This document shows positions 26,484-34,945 of a stretch of 36,948 nucleotides of DNA, piece after piece. Positions within the stretch are counted from its first letter, which is position 1, and the number at the start of each line of letters is the position of its first letter. Source of the stretch: Desulfovibrionales bacterium (GTDB taxonomy: Bacteria > Desulfobacterota > Desulfovibrionia > Desulfovibrionales > Desulfonatronaceae); the NCBI GenBank assembly GCA_007693505.1, contig REDL01000058.1, forward strand, positions 1-36,948, given 5' to 3'. Below the pieces are notes generated by a model. It saw nothing but the letters and a program-made list of their open reading frames with translations, had not been told where the DNA came from and did no database searches. Made by a program: the position numbers and the translations under genes.

Positions 26484-27533
26484 CTATCCCCCGATGGCAG
26501 ACATGATTTTACGGCAAACGGAGCGATCCCGGCCCTGGGCAGCCAAAATTTCATGACCCATTGGTTTGACTTTTCCAGCCCGGATGATCACCCGGCGCAA
26601 ATGCTCCCGGCCCAGCTTGGGCGAACGCAGAATCGGTCGCAGACGATATTCCTTATCCGAGAAGAGACAGGTACGCAGCCGACCGTCAGGGGTGATGCGC
26701 AATCTGTTGCACTGACCGCAAAAATGTGAACTGAGTGGGGAGATGACCCCAATCCGGCCCTGACCGTTTCGAATGGTGAACATCCGCGCTGGACCATGTC
26801 GCTTTTCCAGGCCGACAACTGGATCGAGGTGGACGATTTCACCGGCGTCTCGGAGAATTTCCGTTGCCGTCCAAAGTTGCTCCGGATGCCAGACGGTCCG
26901 TTCGCCCACGGGCATGAATTCGATGAACCGCAAGTCCAAGGGAAACTGCTCCGCAAACCGGACAAAGGCCGGCAACTCGTCGTCGTTGATGCCTTTCAGG
27001 GCCACCACATTAATTTTGACCCGAAGTCCGTGATCCAGGCACTGGTCAATGGCACCACGCACTTGAGGGAAAAAATCTCGACCAGTGATCCGGTGGAATT
27101 TTTCCCGATTCAACGTATCCAGGGAAATGTTTAGGCCCTGGATGCCAATATCCTTGAGCGCGGAAATCTTGCCGGAAAGCAGTGTGGCATTGGTGGTCAG
27201 ACGCATGTCCAGGTGCGGGTGGCGTTGCAGGACTTTTTCTAAAAAATGCAAAAAATTTCGGCGGATAAACGGTTCACCCCCAGTGAAACGCACCTTGGAT
27301 ATGCTCAGTTCCGAGGCCACAGCGATCAATTCGAGGCATTCCTCATAGCTGAGCATTTGATCGTGGGGCAGCATTTTCAGATCTGAGCAGGACGAGCGGC
27401 AGTAAAGACAGCGCAGGTTGCACCTGTCCGTGATGCTCAGCCGGAGATAATTGATGCTACGGCCATGATGGTCGATCATGGTTTCGGATATTGGAAGGCC
27501 GCTGTGCTGAACCGGAGGTGAGAGAAGCGTCAT
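26484..27533 (-). CDS. moaA: GTP 3',8-cyclase MoaA
   Basis: A 349-residue radical SAM enzyme for the first step of molybdenum cofactor synthesis. The N-terminal cluster motif is CNLRCLYC (C-x3-C-x2-C). FTGGEPFIRRN, LTTNATLL and ISLDTL follow in order. The second 4Fe-4S site is CGQCNRLRITPDGRLRTC (C-x2-C-x13-C). The usual C-terminal double glycine is present (SAIGG). I chose ATG 27533; an upstream frame would overlap the preceding gene and has no family sequence. Mo/W enzymes such as formate dehydrogenase are common in sulfate reducers. Confidence 0.95.
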   Translation of the reverse strand: MTLLSPPVQHSGLPISETMIDHHGRSINYLRLSITDRCNLRCLYCRSSCSDLKMLPHDQMLSYEECLELIAVASELSISKVRFTGGEPFIRRNFLHFLEKVLQRHPHLDMRLTTNATLLSGKISALKDIGIQGLNISLDTLNREKFHRITGRDFFPQVRGAIDQCLDHGLRVKINVVALKGINDDELPAFVRFAEQFPLDLRFIEFMPVGERTVWHPEQLWTATEILRDAGEIVHLDPVVGLEKRHGPARMFTIRNGQGRIGVISPLSSHFCGQCNRLRITPDGRLRTCLFSDKEYRLRPILRSPKLGREHLRRVIIRAGKVKPMGHEILAAQGRDRSVCRKIMSAIGG

Positions 27534-27579
27534 GCGTGTTGTCCGGGGAAAAGGGGGAATCGTGAAAAAGGAGCTGAGG

Positions 27580-29196
27580 TCACGATGCGATCCGCAGTTT
27601 GTTCTCCAGGTCAGGGTCCAGGGGGACATGCAGGGTCTTCAGGACCCTGTCCACTATTGCCATGCCCGGCGTCCCCTTTACCGGCCGAACATGCTTGACC
27701 TGGGCACAGATGATCGAGGCCTGGCCGGCAGCCGCGAAGTGACTGGCCAGCCCGGCCAGTGCGGCGGCTTGTTCCAGGGATCGATCCGGAACATCCTGGT
27801 AGGGTGTGTCGCGTTTCAGGATCAGATGCGCTCCAGGCCCGTTTGCGGCGTGAAACCAGAAATCAAAGGGGCTGGCAAGTTTGGTCAGAAGCTGATGGTT
27901 GGCCTTTTGATTCTTGCCGCGTAACAGGACAAAGCCGTCGCTACTCAAAAAGCGATGCAGGGGCAAGGAGCGTTCTTTCTTGTTTCGGTTCCCAGAGGTC
28001 GAGTTTGGTTGGAGGGGGCGAGTCGGTTGCGCATCGCGATCCCCATGGGGCAGCGATTCGCCTTGCGCCTCCAGTAACTTTTTTTCAAGAGATTCGCGTC
28101 GGTGCTGGACATGGACCAAGCCGCGACGGCCTTTTTCGGCCAACCGAAACCAGCGCTGCATGTTTTCCAGGATCGTCACCCTGGGATCAAGACCCAACTC
28201 AATGGTTTGTCCCTGCGTATCGGTCAAGATCAGTTTTTCCACCTTGGATCGCGGCGTCAACTGCTGCAGGGGAAGCTGATAGAGGTGGTGGCGGACCATT
28301 TCGGCTTGTGCCGCCAGCTGGATGTATCCGCGCAGTCGGTGCTCGTCAGCCTCCAGGTTGCGCCGCAGCCGGACCATGCGTTTGTGTTCCAGGGCATTTG
28401 GGTGCGAGGCTCCTGGAGCGCTTTGCCGGAAAAAAAAGAGTTCCTCGGCCAAATGACGTGCTGCCTCCAACGCAGACGAACACACCTGTTCCACCTGGTT
28501 CTGTCGGACACGATCCGGCAGAGGCCAGGGAGTCGCAATGAGCGGTTTTCGGGCTTGCGATACTGCGCGGTAGACATAGTAGCCTTCGGGAGGGCCGCCG
28601 GATCGCAGATCGTCAAGCAGAGAGCGGCCCTGCTCCTCGGCCAGGACGTCCAGGGTATGGCGTAGCAGTGGTGAAATATGCGGATGGGTTTGCCAAATAT
28701 TCGGATTGGAACGGATCTCTTCCCAGGATGGCCAGACGCACTCCTTGGGTCTTGTCCCGGTCGCGGATTTATCCGGGGGAAGCCCACGGATGCCGGATGT
28801 GTGCGGGGGGGGGCAGTTTTGTATCCGGTTGATGACGGAAACACCATGTCGGGCGTCCAGGGAAAGCCAAACCGGTGCTTCTCCGTGACCAAGGCCGAGA
28901 TATAAACAGCGGTGGACCCAATCGGAGTGCAGTTCCTGAATCCGGCGCCCCTGTACCTGTTTACGCAAGCGCATCACCTGGGACGTGGGATGGTCAGGAT
29001 TTCTGGGCGCCTCTGATGCCAGCATCAACGCAACCGCGGACGGGTGATGGCTGAATAAGAGAAACCGGGGATGATCAGAGGGTTGCAGACGGAAGGTCCA
29101 CCACCCCGGCTGTGGAGCATAGATCCGTTCCAATCGTCTGCCCACCAGCATGGGGCGTATTTCATCCATGACATGGCGGAAGAGCAGGGCCTCCAT
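27580..29196 (-). CDS. rqcH: NFACT-family protein (RqcH/FbpA-like)
   Basis: A 538-residue NFACT protein. The N-terminal NFACT-N domain starts LLFRHVMDEIRPMLVGRRLERIYAP and includes the L..H..AVALML stretch. A coiled-coil middle follows (about 220-340). The C-terminal NFACT-R domain reads GFVLLRGKNQKANHQLLTKLASPFDFWFHAANGPGAHLILKRDTP. RqcH homologues bind tRNA-Ala and stalled 60S/50S subunits and add C-terminal alanine tails. The Asp-Arg pair known as essential in B. subtilis RqcH appears to read His-Arg here (WVHRCLYL), so activity may differ. ATG 29196 was chosen over TTG one codon upstream. A nine-C run lies in the coding strand (28805-28813). Confidence 0.85.
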   Translation of the reverse strand: MEALLFRHVMDEIRPMLVGRRLERIYAPQPGWWTFRLQPSDHPRFLLFSHHPSAVALMLASEAPRNPDHPTSQVMRLRKQVQGRRIQELHSDWVHRCLYLGLGHGEAPVWLSLDARHGVSVINRIQNCPPPHTSGIRGLPPDKSATGTRPKECVWPSWEEIRSNPNIWQTHPHISPLLRHTLDVLAEEQGRSLLDDLRSGGPPEGYYVYRAVSQARKPLIATPWPLPDRVRQNQVEQVCSSALEAARHLAEELFFFRQSAPGASHPNALEHKRMVRLRRNLEADEHRLRGYIQLAAQAEMVRHHLYQLPLQQLTPRSKVEKLILTDTQGQTIELGLDPRVTILENMQRWFRLAEKGRRGLVHVQHRRESLEKKLLEAQGESLPHGDRDAQPTRPLQPNSTSGNRNKKERSLPLHRFLSSDGFVLLRGKNQKANHQLLTKLASPFDFWFHAANGPGAHLILKRDTPYQDVPDRSLEQAAALAGLASHFAAAGQASIICAQVKHVRPVKGTPGMAIVDRVLKTLHVPLDPDLENKLRIAS

Positions 29197-29286
29197 CAAT
29201 TATGACAACGTGTCGGCGAACGCATGCATGAAAGAGATGCCACCGGGCATGGGCCGTTTCCGACATACCCACGCATGGCGCACATC

Positions 29287-29649
29287 CTAGTCGCCACGCA
29301 ACTGTTCCTCTTCTTCCCGGGCGCTTTTGCACTTGATGCACAAGGTGGTCACTGGTCTGGCCTTGAGGCGTTCAATGCTGATATCGTCTCCGCAATCCTC
29401 GCACATCCCATAGGTTCCGTTTTGGATCCGTCCCATTGCCTCCTGGATTTTGGGGATCAGCTTTCGTTCCCGATCCCGGAGACGTAGCATAAAGGAACGG
29501 TCGGTCTCCATGGTCGCCCGGTCCGCGGGATCAGCATGGACTTCCCGGTGGTCGGTCATGTCGTCCAGAGTGTCGGAACCGCGCTGGTTGATGTCCTGAA
29601 TGGTATCCTTGAGCATTTTCTCAAAATAATCCAAATCTTTCTGGTCCAT
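29287..29649 (-). CDS. dksA: DksA/TraR-family RNA polymerase-binding zinc-finger protein
   Basis: A 120-residue transcription factor that enters the RNA polymerase secondary channel and, with ppGpp, retunes promoters in starvation. The coiled-coil tip keeps the two key acidic residues (ADPADRAT). The LRLRDRERKLIPKIQEAMGRI helix follows. The zinc finger has four cysteines, CEDC and CIKC spaced as in E. coli DksA, with ARPVTTLC between. The length is slightly shorter than E. coli DksA, which has an N-terminal extension. GGAGGG precedes ATG 29649, and a good promoter lies upstream. Confidence 0.93.
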   Translation of the reverse strand: MDQKDLDYFEKMLKDTIQDINQRGSDTLDDMTDHREVHADPADRATMETDRSFMLRLRDRERKLIPKIQEAMGRIQNGTYGMCEDCGDDISIERLKARPVTTLCIKCKSAREEEEQLRGD

Positions 29650-29692
29650 GATCCCTCCGTGAAGATGATAACCGATTGGCGCAATGGAACGG

Positions 29693-29720
29693 ATACTATG
29701 TTCTCAGCCGGCGTTGGCAA
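29693..29720 (-). promoter_or_regulatory. Candidate dksA promoter
   Basis: On the minus strand TTGCCA (29720-29715) is 16 bases from TAGTAT (29698-29693), 43 bp before the dksA ATG. It fits sigma-70 spacing. No operator-like repeat was seen beside it. The rest of the 533-bp gap 29650-30182 holds a hexamer-phased repeat and no gene. Confidence 0.5.
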
Positions 29721-29926
29721 GAGATGGGCAAGATGTCTTGTCAGACTAAAGATCAGACTGGCCGAACAGGAGGTGTTTGCAATGCGCCTCATTGCGCTAA
29801 AGTTGTTGTGCCGCGAGCCCCATCGGCTTGAGTGTAATTGAAAATTATACGAACCTCGGCAGGGAATAGCAATATTCAGCCAGAGGTCGTTCTGGGCAGA
29901 TTTTTCTCAAGCCACAGTTGCTCAGT

Positions 29927-29997
29927 ATCGCAATCGAAATCGGTATCGAATCGTTTTCTGGTAACATTCTGATTTCGATTCCAATTCCAGTGATTGC
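29927..29997. repeat. Hexamer-phased ATCG element, copy 3
   Basis: ATCG recurs every six bases at 29927, 29933, 29939 and 29945, then 17 bases of spacer, then an inverse-oriented arm GATTTCGATTCCAATTCC (29971-29988). The two arms are roughly complementary. It lies in the gap between dksA and the Tim44-domain gene, next to no RNA-like or protein gene. Confidence 0.65.
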
Positions 29998-30182
29998 AAC
30001 CCCACCCGGAAGGTGCTCTTGGACACACTGCGATCTACAGTTTTGAAATTATAGAGTTTTTGAAAAAGAACTATAAAGCCTTGAGGCCTTGTTTTTGTCG
30101 TGCAAAAACATTGGGAGCAGTTCCGGTGCTGAGTCTGAAAATCCGGACCTGCTCCCGAATGAACGACATATGTTTCAAGGGG

Positions 30183-31178
30183 TCAGTCGACTTGCTGAAT
30201 GCCCTCCAGCAACCAGATGCCGCTACCGTCTGCAGGTCTGGAGAAGTGCCAGATCTCCTGGACTTGGGAAGGCTGGCTCACACCGGCATCCTCACGGAGC
30301 AAAACGTCGAAAAGCACGCTGCATACCGTGTCATCTCCCTCCTCCCGGACTTCCAACAGGGAAGCTTCGACGTTCAAGAGCTCGGTTTGGCCCATCATGG
30401 GGGCTGAACCCTGCTGGCGCTTGATTTCCGCGAAAACTTCACGGGTTGTAAAATTACGGATATCCTCCAAGTCCCGGTTGTTCCAGGATTGCTGCATGCG
30501 GCTGTAAGCCGTCTTGGCACCGGAGAGAAATTCATCGACGTCAAATCCCTCGGGAACGGTGATGCCGGAGGATGGTGTACCGGAAGGTTCGGTATTCAGA
30601 GCGTCCCAGGCGCTTTTTCCCGGTGAAGAAGCAGAAGGAGTGCTGGAAGAGGCCGATGGTGCATTGCGGTGCAGGATCAGCTCAGGGCGTTCCCCCACAG
30701 TACCCTGCGCAGACCCTTGGGCCGTCACCAGGCCGGCAGGCTGGGCAGCCATGCGACGGGAGCGGATAAAGCGGTAAATCAGATAGAGAATCAAGCCAAT
30801 GACCAGGACGTCGATGAAGTTAATTCCGGAAAAAGCCCCCAAGCCCCCGAAGAGCAGGGAGCCTATCAGCCCGCCAAGAAGCATGCCCCCCAACATCCCG
30901 CCAAGCATGCCGCCAAGGCCTCCCCGCGCAGGAGCCTGCTGCGCGGATTGTTGGCTCTGCTGCTGACTTTGTTGGCCGGTTTGCTGCTGTGACTGCTGTT
31001 GCTGGGTTTGGCGCTGCGTCGGTTGCGCGGGTTGCTGCGCTGGACGCTGGTAGCTGGGCCGTGAACCAAAGGACCGGCTTCCGCCCATTCTCTGAGCTTC
31101 GGCAATTTCCGTGAGAATAAATCCACCAATGGCAAACATACAGACAAAACAACCAAGAAAAACCGTCAATCGTGACAC
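30183..31178 (-). CDS. Exported protein with Tim44-like C-terminal domain
   Basis: A 331-residue protein. GTG 31178 follows GGGAGGTG at five bases and gives a good Sec signal peptide (SRLTVFLGCFVCMFAIGGFI, cleavage probably near AEA). A Gln/Pro/Ser-rich low-complexity region follows (about 40-80), then a Gly/Leu-rich stretch with repeated GGMLGGML, and a membrane helix (about 115-140, INFIDVLVIGLILYLIYRFI). The last ~150 residues form a Tim44/mitochondrial-L45-like alpha-beta domain (FLSGAKTAYSRMQQSWNNRDLEDIRNFTTREVFAEIKRQ). Bacterial Tim44-like proteins are common but their role is unknown. Confidence 0.82.
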   Translation of the reverse strand: MSRLTVFLGCFVCMFAIGGFILTEIAEAQRMGGSRSFGSRPSYQRPAQQPAQPTQRQTQQQQSQQQTGQQSQQQSQQSAQQAPARGGLGGMLGGMLGGMLLGGLIGSLLFGGLGAFSGINFIDVLVIGLILYLIYRFIRSRRMAAQPAGLVTAQGSAQGTVGERPELILHRNAPSASSSTPSASSPGKSAWDALNTEPSGTPSSGITVPEGFDVDEFLSGAKTAYSRMQQSWNNRDLEDIRNFTTREVFAEIKRQQGSAPMMGQTELLNVEASLLEVREEGDDTVCSVLFDVLLREDAGVSQPSQVQEIWHFSRPADGSGIWLLEGIQQVD

Positions 31179-31487
31179 GTCGCACCTCCCGAAAAATTTT
31201 TGGAACTGTAATGAACAGATCGATGGTGTCAAGTTTTGCACGTGGTGCTTGAATCGCGCACAACAGGCCCTGGAGTGGACATAAGCAAGAAAGTTACCTT
31301 GATGGTCCTCGCTTATTTGGATGTGTGGAGTCATCTTTGAACTTTGCGAAGTGTTGCAGTAAGCTGTATGGATGACACCTCCTAATGGTGCTGATCAGGG
31401 CTGATTTGTTCTTTAAAAATAATAATTTCAAAATATTAGTTTGCAGTGTGTCCAGGGGTGTACCCAGGTTGGGCTGCAACCACCAAA

Positions 31488-31535
31488 ATCGCTATCGAAC
31501 TCGGAGAGTTGTCAGAAATCGATGTCGATAGCGAT
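31488..31535. repeat. Hexamer-phased ATCG element, copy 4, perfect 11-bp inverted repeat
   Basis: ATCGCTATCGA (31488-31498) and TCGATAGCGAT (31525-31535) are exact inverted copies around 26 bases. The six-base ATCG phase is visible in each arm. It lies in the 450-bp gap 31179-31628 between divergent genes; the gap is otherwise AT-richer and has no gene I can support. Confidence 0.65.
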
Positions 31536-31628
31536 GCAGAATGTCCTGAGGCTCGAAAAAATCTGCCCTGCGGTGTTGATTCGGGAGACCTTTGAAAACT
31601 TTCAACGCTTATTTTAGAGGACAGAAAT

Positions 31629-33338
31629 ATGCATGTTGTGATTATTGGCGGGGTGGCGTTGGGGCCCAAGGCGGCATGTCGCTTGAAACGGCTGATGCCG
31701 ACCGCCCGGGTGACCATCCTTGACCAGGGATCCCGGGTTTCCTACGGGGGGTGCGGTATTCCGTATTTTGTTTCCGGGGACGTCGCGGATGTCAAGGAGC
31801 TGCAAGCCACCAGCTTCCATATGCAGCGCGATCCGAAATTTTTTCGTGAGGCCAAGGGCGTGGATGTGTTGACCCGTAAGCGGGCCGAGCGCATTGATCG
31901 GGAGGCCAGGGTCGTTCATGCTCGGGACCTGGATTCCGGGGAGAGCATGGCACTGTCCTATGATAAACTGGTCCTGGCCACAGGCAGTCGTCCACGCAAG
32001 CCGGATTTTCCCGGTGTCAACCTGAAGGGGACTTTTGCCGTGTCCAACCTGGAGGAGGCCGAAGGCATCCGCTCCCTGATTGAGGCAGGCAAAGTGGGCA
32101 AGGCCGTGGTGGTCGGCGCCGGGTTCATCGGCCTGGAGATCGCCGAGGCGCTTGCGGACATGTGGGGCGTGGAGACGACGGTGGTGGAAATCGCTGATCA
32201 GATCCTGCCCGGCTTCGTCAGCCGGGAATTGGCCCAAATGGCCCAACACCACATGCAGGAAAAGGGGGTAACGTTCCGGCTGTCGGCCACGGTCAAGGGG
32301 TTTGCCGGAGACACTGGCGTGGAACGCGTGCTGCTGGACGGCGAGGAACTGGTCGCGGATCTGGTGATCCTCTCCGTGGGCGTGATTCCCAATTCCGAGC
32401 TGGCCCGGGACGCCGGGCTGGAGGTGTCGCCCCGGGGCGGCATCGTCGTGGATACGTACCTGCGGACCTCGGACCCGGACATTTACGCCGGCGGCAACTG
32501 TGTCCAGGTCACCAACCTGGTCACGGGCCAACCAGGGTATTACCCTTTGGGGTCATTGGCCAACCGTCAGGGCCGGGTGATCGGCACCAACCTTGCTGGC
32601 GGCGCGACCGAATTCCTCGGGGCAGTAGGTAGCTTTGCGGTCAAGCTATTCGAGATTTCCGTGGCCGGGGCAGGGTTGTGTCCGGAGGCGGCGCAGCAGG
32701 CCGGTCTGGATGCCGTCCATTCCCACGTGGTCCAGTCGGACCGGGCCCACTTTTTCCCGGAAAACGAATTGATGCACCTGGAAATGGTCGTGGAAAAGAG
32801 CGGCCCCCAAAAAGGCCGGGTTCTAGGCGTGCAGGGACTGTGCGCCAAGGGAGACGGTCTGGTGGGCCGGGTCGGGGCCGTGGCCGCTGTCCTGGGCAAC
32901 CACCCGCATGTCTCGGTAATCGGCAACCTGGAATATCCCTATTCGCCGCCTTTTTCCTCGGCCATGGACATCGTCAACACTGCTGCCAACGCCGCGGAGA
33001 ACATCCTGGAAGGCCGCTGCGCGGCCATGACCATCTCCGAATTTGAGCGACTTTGGAACGACCCAAGTCGCGATTTTCGGGTCCTGGACTGCCGCGGCAA
33101 CGCCAATGCCCAACCGTTCCTCGAAAAGCATCCCGAGGTCTGGATGAATATTCCCCAGGACGAGCTGGGGGCCAGGCTGGACGAAGTGCCCCGGGACAAG
33201 CCCCTGGTCCTGGTCTGCAACGCCGGGGGCCGCTCCTATGAATCTCAAATTACCCTCAAAGAAGCGGGCATCACGGACTCACTGAATCTGCAAGGAGGTG
33301 TGGCGGCGATTCGCAAGAGTGGTGTAGAGGAGGTGTAG
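31629..33338 (+). CDS. CoA-disulfide reductase / NAD(P)H-dependent polysulfide reductase fused to rhodanese
   Basis: A 569-residue flavoenzyme. The N-terminal FAD/NAD(P) oxidoreductase has GGVALGPKAACRLKR (FAD loop), active Cys42 in SYGGCGIPYFVSGDV (CoA-disulfide reductase type), NADH-binding VVVGAGFIGLEIAEAL near residue 160, and the DIYAGGNCVQV FAD box. A dimerisation domain follows, then a C-terminal rhodanese domain (about 470-569) with catalytic Cys530 in VCNAGGRS. Such fusions are NADH-dependent persulfide/polysulfide reductases (Npsr type) that shuttle sulfane sulfur as CoA persulfide. AGAGGA precedes the start. It is transcribed away from the Tim44-like gene. Confidence 0.93.
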   Translation: MHVVIIGGVALGPKAACRLKRLMPTARVTILDQGSRVSYGGCGIPYFVSGDVADVKELQATSFHMQRDPKFFREAKGVDVLTRKRAERIDREARVVHARDLDSGESMALSYDKLVLATGSRPRKPDFPGVNLKGTFAVSNLEEAEGIRSLIEAGKVGKAVVVGAGFIGLEIAEALADMWGVETTVVEIADQILPGFVSRELAQMAQHHMQEKGVTFRLSATVKGFAGDTGVERVLLDGEELVADLVILSVGVIPNSELARDAGLEVSPRGGIVVDTYLRTSDPDIYAGGNCVQVTNLVTGQPGYYPLGSLANRQGRVIGTNLAGGATEFLGAVGSFAVKLFEISVAGAGLCPEAAQQAGLDAVHSHVVQSDRAHFFPENELMHLEMVVEKSGPQKGRVLGVQGLCAKGDGLVGRVGAVAAVLGNHPHVSVIGNLEYPYSPPFSSAMDIVNTAANAAENILEGRCAAMTISEFERLWNDPSRDFRVLDCRGNANAQPFLEKHPEVWMNIPQDELGARLDEVPRDKPLVLVCNAGGRSYESQITLKEAGITDSLNLQGGVAAIRKSGVEEV

Positions 33339-33388
33339 AGAGACGGTGAAATGCCGTGCGGATATGACAACGGGTTAAGAATGAGCAA

Positions 33389-33661
33389 ATGGCCAACCTG
33401 CAGGTCAAAGGCATTGACGACAGACTTTATGACCAGTTGAAACGACAAGCTGCCCTGGAGAACAGGTCCGTGAGTCAGGAGGCCATTTTGATGATCAAAT
33501 ACCACCTTGGAACCCGCACTGCCCAGCGAACCGCGGCTTCACCCGCTGAAACGCTTCTTCAGCTTGCCGGCTCTTGGGAGGACGACCGTCCGGCGGAAGT
33601 CATCATAGATGAAATCAAGGCGTCTCGAAGCAACAGCCAACGCTTCCCTGACGGTTTCTGA
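33389..33661 (+). CDS. Ribbon-helix-helix antitoxin, FitA/VapB-type
   Basis: A 90-residue protein with an N-terminal ribbon-helix-helix motif (ANLQVKGIDDRLYDQLKRQAALENRSVSQEAILMIKYHL), as in FitA/VapB antitoxins that bind the operator of their own operon, then a short acidic tail (WEDDRPAEVIIDEIKASR) of the sort that blocks a PIN toxin. Its TGA overlaps the start of a truncated PIN reading frame. The promoter must lie in the 50 bp after the reductase gene or be shared with it. Confidence 0.82.
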   Translation: MANLQVKGIDDRLYDQLKRQAALENRSVSQEAILMIKYHLGTRTAQRTAASPAETLLQLAGSWEDDRPAEVIIDEIKASRSNSQRFPDGF

Positions 33662-33747
33662 TGTTTCTCCTGGGCACCGACATCGTGATCTCCGCCTTGA
33701 AAGGCCGGGCGGAGATTGTCTCCAACCTCCGCATCCATTGTTTTTAG
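33661..33747 (+). pseudogene. Remnant of a VapC/PIN-domain toxin
   Basis: An ATG overlapping the antitoxin stop (TGATG) opens a 28-codon frame reading MFLLGTDIVISALKGRAEIV, then ends at TAG. PIN toxins start MFLLDTDI..., with the first catalytic Asp in LDTD; here this Asp is Gly. The rest of the ~130-residue PIN domain is absent, and the next gene begins 13 bp later. So the toxin is deleted and its first active-site residue is lost. The antitoxin may remain as an orphan. Confidence 0.75.
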
Positions 33748-33759
33748 AGGTAGCGCAAC

Positions 33760-34515
33760 GTGAAGGTTATCACGAGCCGTGACAATCCCGACATCGTCTC
33801 CGGCATCCACAACTACTGCGACAAGTGGTGTCAGCGCTGCGAGATGACCCGGCGGTGCGCCGTTTACGCCATGGAAGAGGCTGAAGTCCATGACGCTGGG
33901 GATGGGGATGCGGACAATGAGGTTTTTTGGGGAAAGATAGCCGAGTCCCTGACTTCGGCCATGGAGATGCTCCGGGATATGGCTGACCAGGCCGGCGTTG
34001 ATCTGGATGCCGTGGACTGGGAAGCGGAAAAGGAGCGCCAGGGAGCCAGCCAACGGGAAGTCCATGCGCATCCCCTGGTCCGCTCGGCTCAGGAATACAT
34101 GAGCGGGGTGGAAAAATGGTTCGACGCCCTGGAAACGCGGGCAAGCACTGGTCACCTGGACGTCAATCCATCCCTGGATGAACTTCTTCTGAAGGATATG
34201 ATTGATGTCATAATCTGGTATCATACCGTGATCCCCACCAAACTCAGTCGGGCCGTGTGGAACGTGGTGGAGGGGAACGAAGAGTTTTTTTCGGAAGACG
34301 AGAGCGACGCCCAGGGCTCGGCCAAGGTGGCCCTGATCTGCATCGAACGCTCCATGGCCGCCTGGTGGCGGATCCTGGGCCTGTTTCCCGATTGTTCCGG
34401 CCAGATCAAAAAGTTCCTGATGCAACTGGACCGGCTGCGCCGCGAAACGGACAAGGCCGTTCCCCTGGCTAGGTCCTTTCAACGCCCCGGGTTTGATTTC
34501 CTGCCCGCTCGATGA
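33760..34515 (+). CDS. Conserved Cys-rich protein of unknown function
   Basis: A 251-residue soluble protein from GTG 33760 (AGAGG upstream). Near the N-terminus YCDKWCQRCEMTRRC holds four cysteines in a C-x3-C-x2-C-x5-C pattern, probably a metal site. The remainder is helical and acidic with several conserved-looking Trp positions (DVIIWYHTVIPTKLSRAVW, SMAAWWRILGLFPD). I think similar proteins occur in other deltaproteobacteria and Bacteroidetes, but know of no function. It is too short and lacks other motifs of radical SAM enzymes. Its position after the decayed toxin-antitoxin locus says little. Confidence 0.75.
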   Translation: MKVITSRDNPDIVSGIHNYCDKWCQRCEMTRRCAVYAMEEAEVHDAGDGDADNEVFWGKIAESLTSAMEMLRDMADQAGVDLDAVDWEAEKERQGASQREVHAHPLVRSAQEYMSGVEKWFDALETRASTGHLDVNPSLDELLLKDMIDVIIWYHTVIPTKLSRAVWNVVEGNEEFFSEDESDAQGSAKVALICIERSMAAWWRILGLFPDCSGQIKKFLMQLDRLRRETDKAVPLARSFQRPGFDFLPAR

Positions 34516-34559
34516 CGGCATGTATATGGTGGATATACACCGGGTATGAGCCTCCAACG

Positions 34560-34724
34560 TCAAAGCTCACCCGACGCGGGCCGTGTAGTGGCGTTACGCG
34601 GACGGGTGTTTTCCCAATAGGAGTGGTAGTAGATTCGCGTCGCTGGCTTGCCACCAATTTCTACGATCTCGACCCATTTGATGTTGGCGAGGCGTTTTTT
34701 AGGTAATTGGTCTTTCTGGGAGCA
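34560..34724 (-). other. Short unassigned open frame in accessory gap
   Basis: Between 34516 and 34767 the only thing that looks protein-like is this 54-codon minus-strand frame with no ATG, reading LPKKRLANIKWVEIVEIGG and then ATRIYYHSYW. It might be the end of a lost gene. Nothing identifies it. The sequence just after, on the minus strand (about 34592-34543), vaguely resembles an attC site (TAAC ... GTTGGAG), but the core boxes do not match well. Confidence 0.2.
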
Positions 34725-34767
34725 TTACGCGTTTATGACATAATTCTGCGTTTGCTGATGTAGGTCG

Positions 34768-34945
34768 CCCTTACAGGGCTCTTCCTGCTTTCCCATCGTT
34801 GTCCCAGGGCCGTTGCCCTGGGCTGTGCTTGTTTCGCCCCTTCAGGGCTTGATTTCAGCCCCAAAGGGGCGACATGTTATATCCCAGGGCAACGCCCTGG
34901 GATATCAATGAGATATTTTATCCAGCCCTGAAGGGGCGGCCTAAA
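34768..34945. repeat. Cluster of palindromic GGGGC/CCAGGGC repeats
   Basis: Contains CCCAGGGC-CGTT-GCCCTGGG (34803-34822); exact 14-base inverted copies GCCCCTTCAGGGCT (34836-34849) and AGCCCTGAAGGGGC (34924-34937); GCCCCAAAGGGGC near 34858-34870; and a perfect 12-bp hairpin, ATATCCCAGGGC-AAC-GCCCTGGGATAT (34879-34905). Such arrays are found in many unrelated genomes. They encode nothing here and seem to interrupt the small gene on their right. Confidence 0.8.

Noticed and set aside
30060-30110. Terminator-like hairpin followed by TTTTT on the + strand
   Set aside because: The stem has only three good pairs before a mismatch, and there is no + strand gene just upstream for it to end.
33760-33850. 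CxxxCxxC motif as a radical SAM site
   Set aside because: The protein is too short and lacks the GGE and later strands of radical SAM enzymes.
34543-34592. Third possible attC on the minus strand
   Set aside because: TAAC and GTTGGAG occur about 40 bases apart with a CCCG/CGGG stem, but the core boxes miss consensus and the arms do not pair well.
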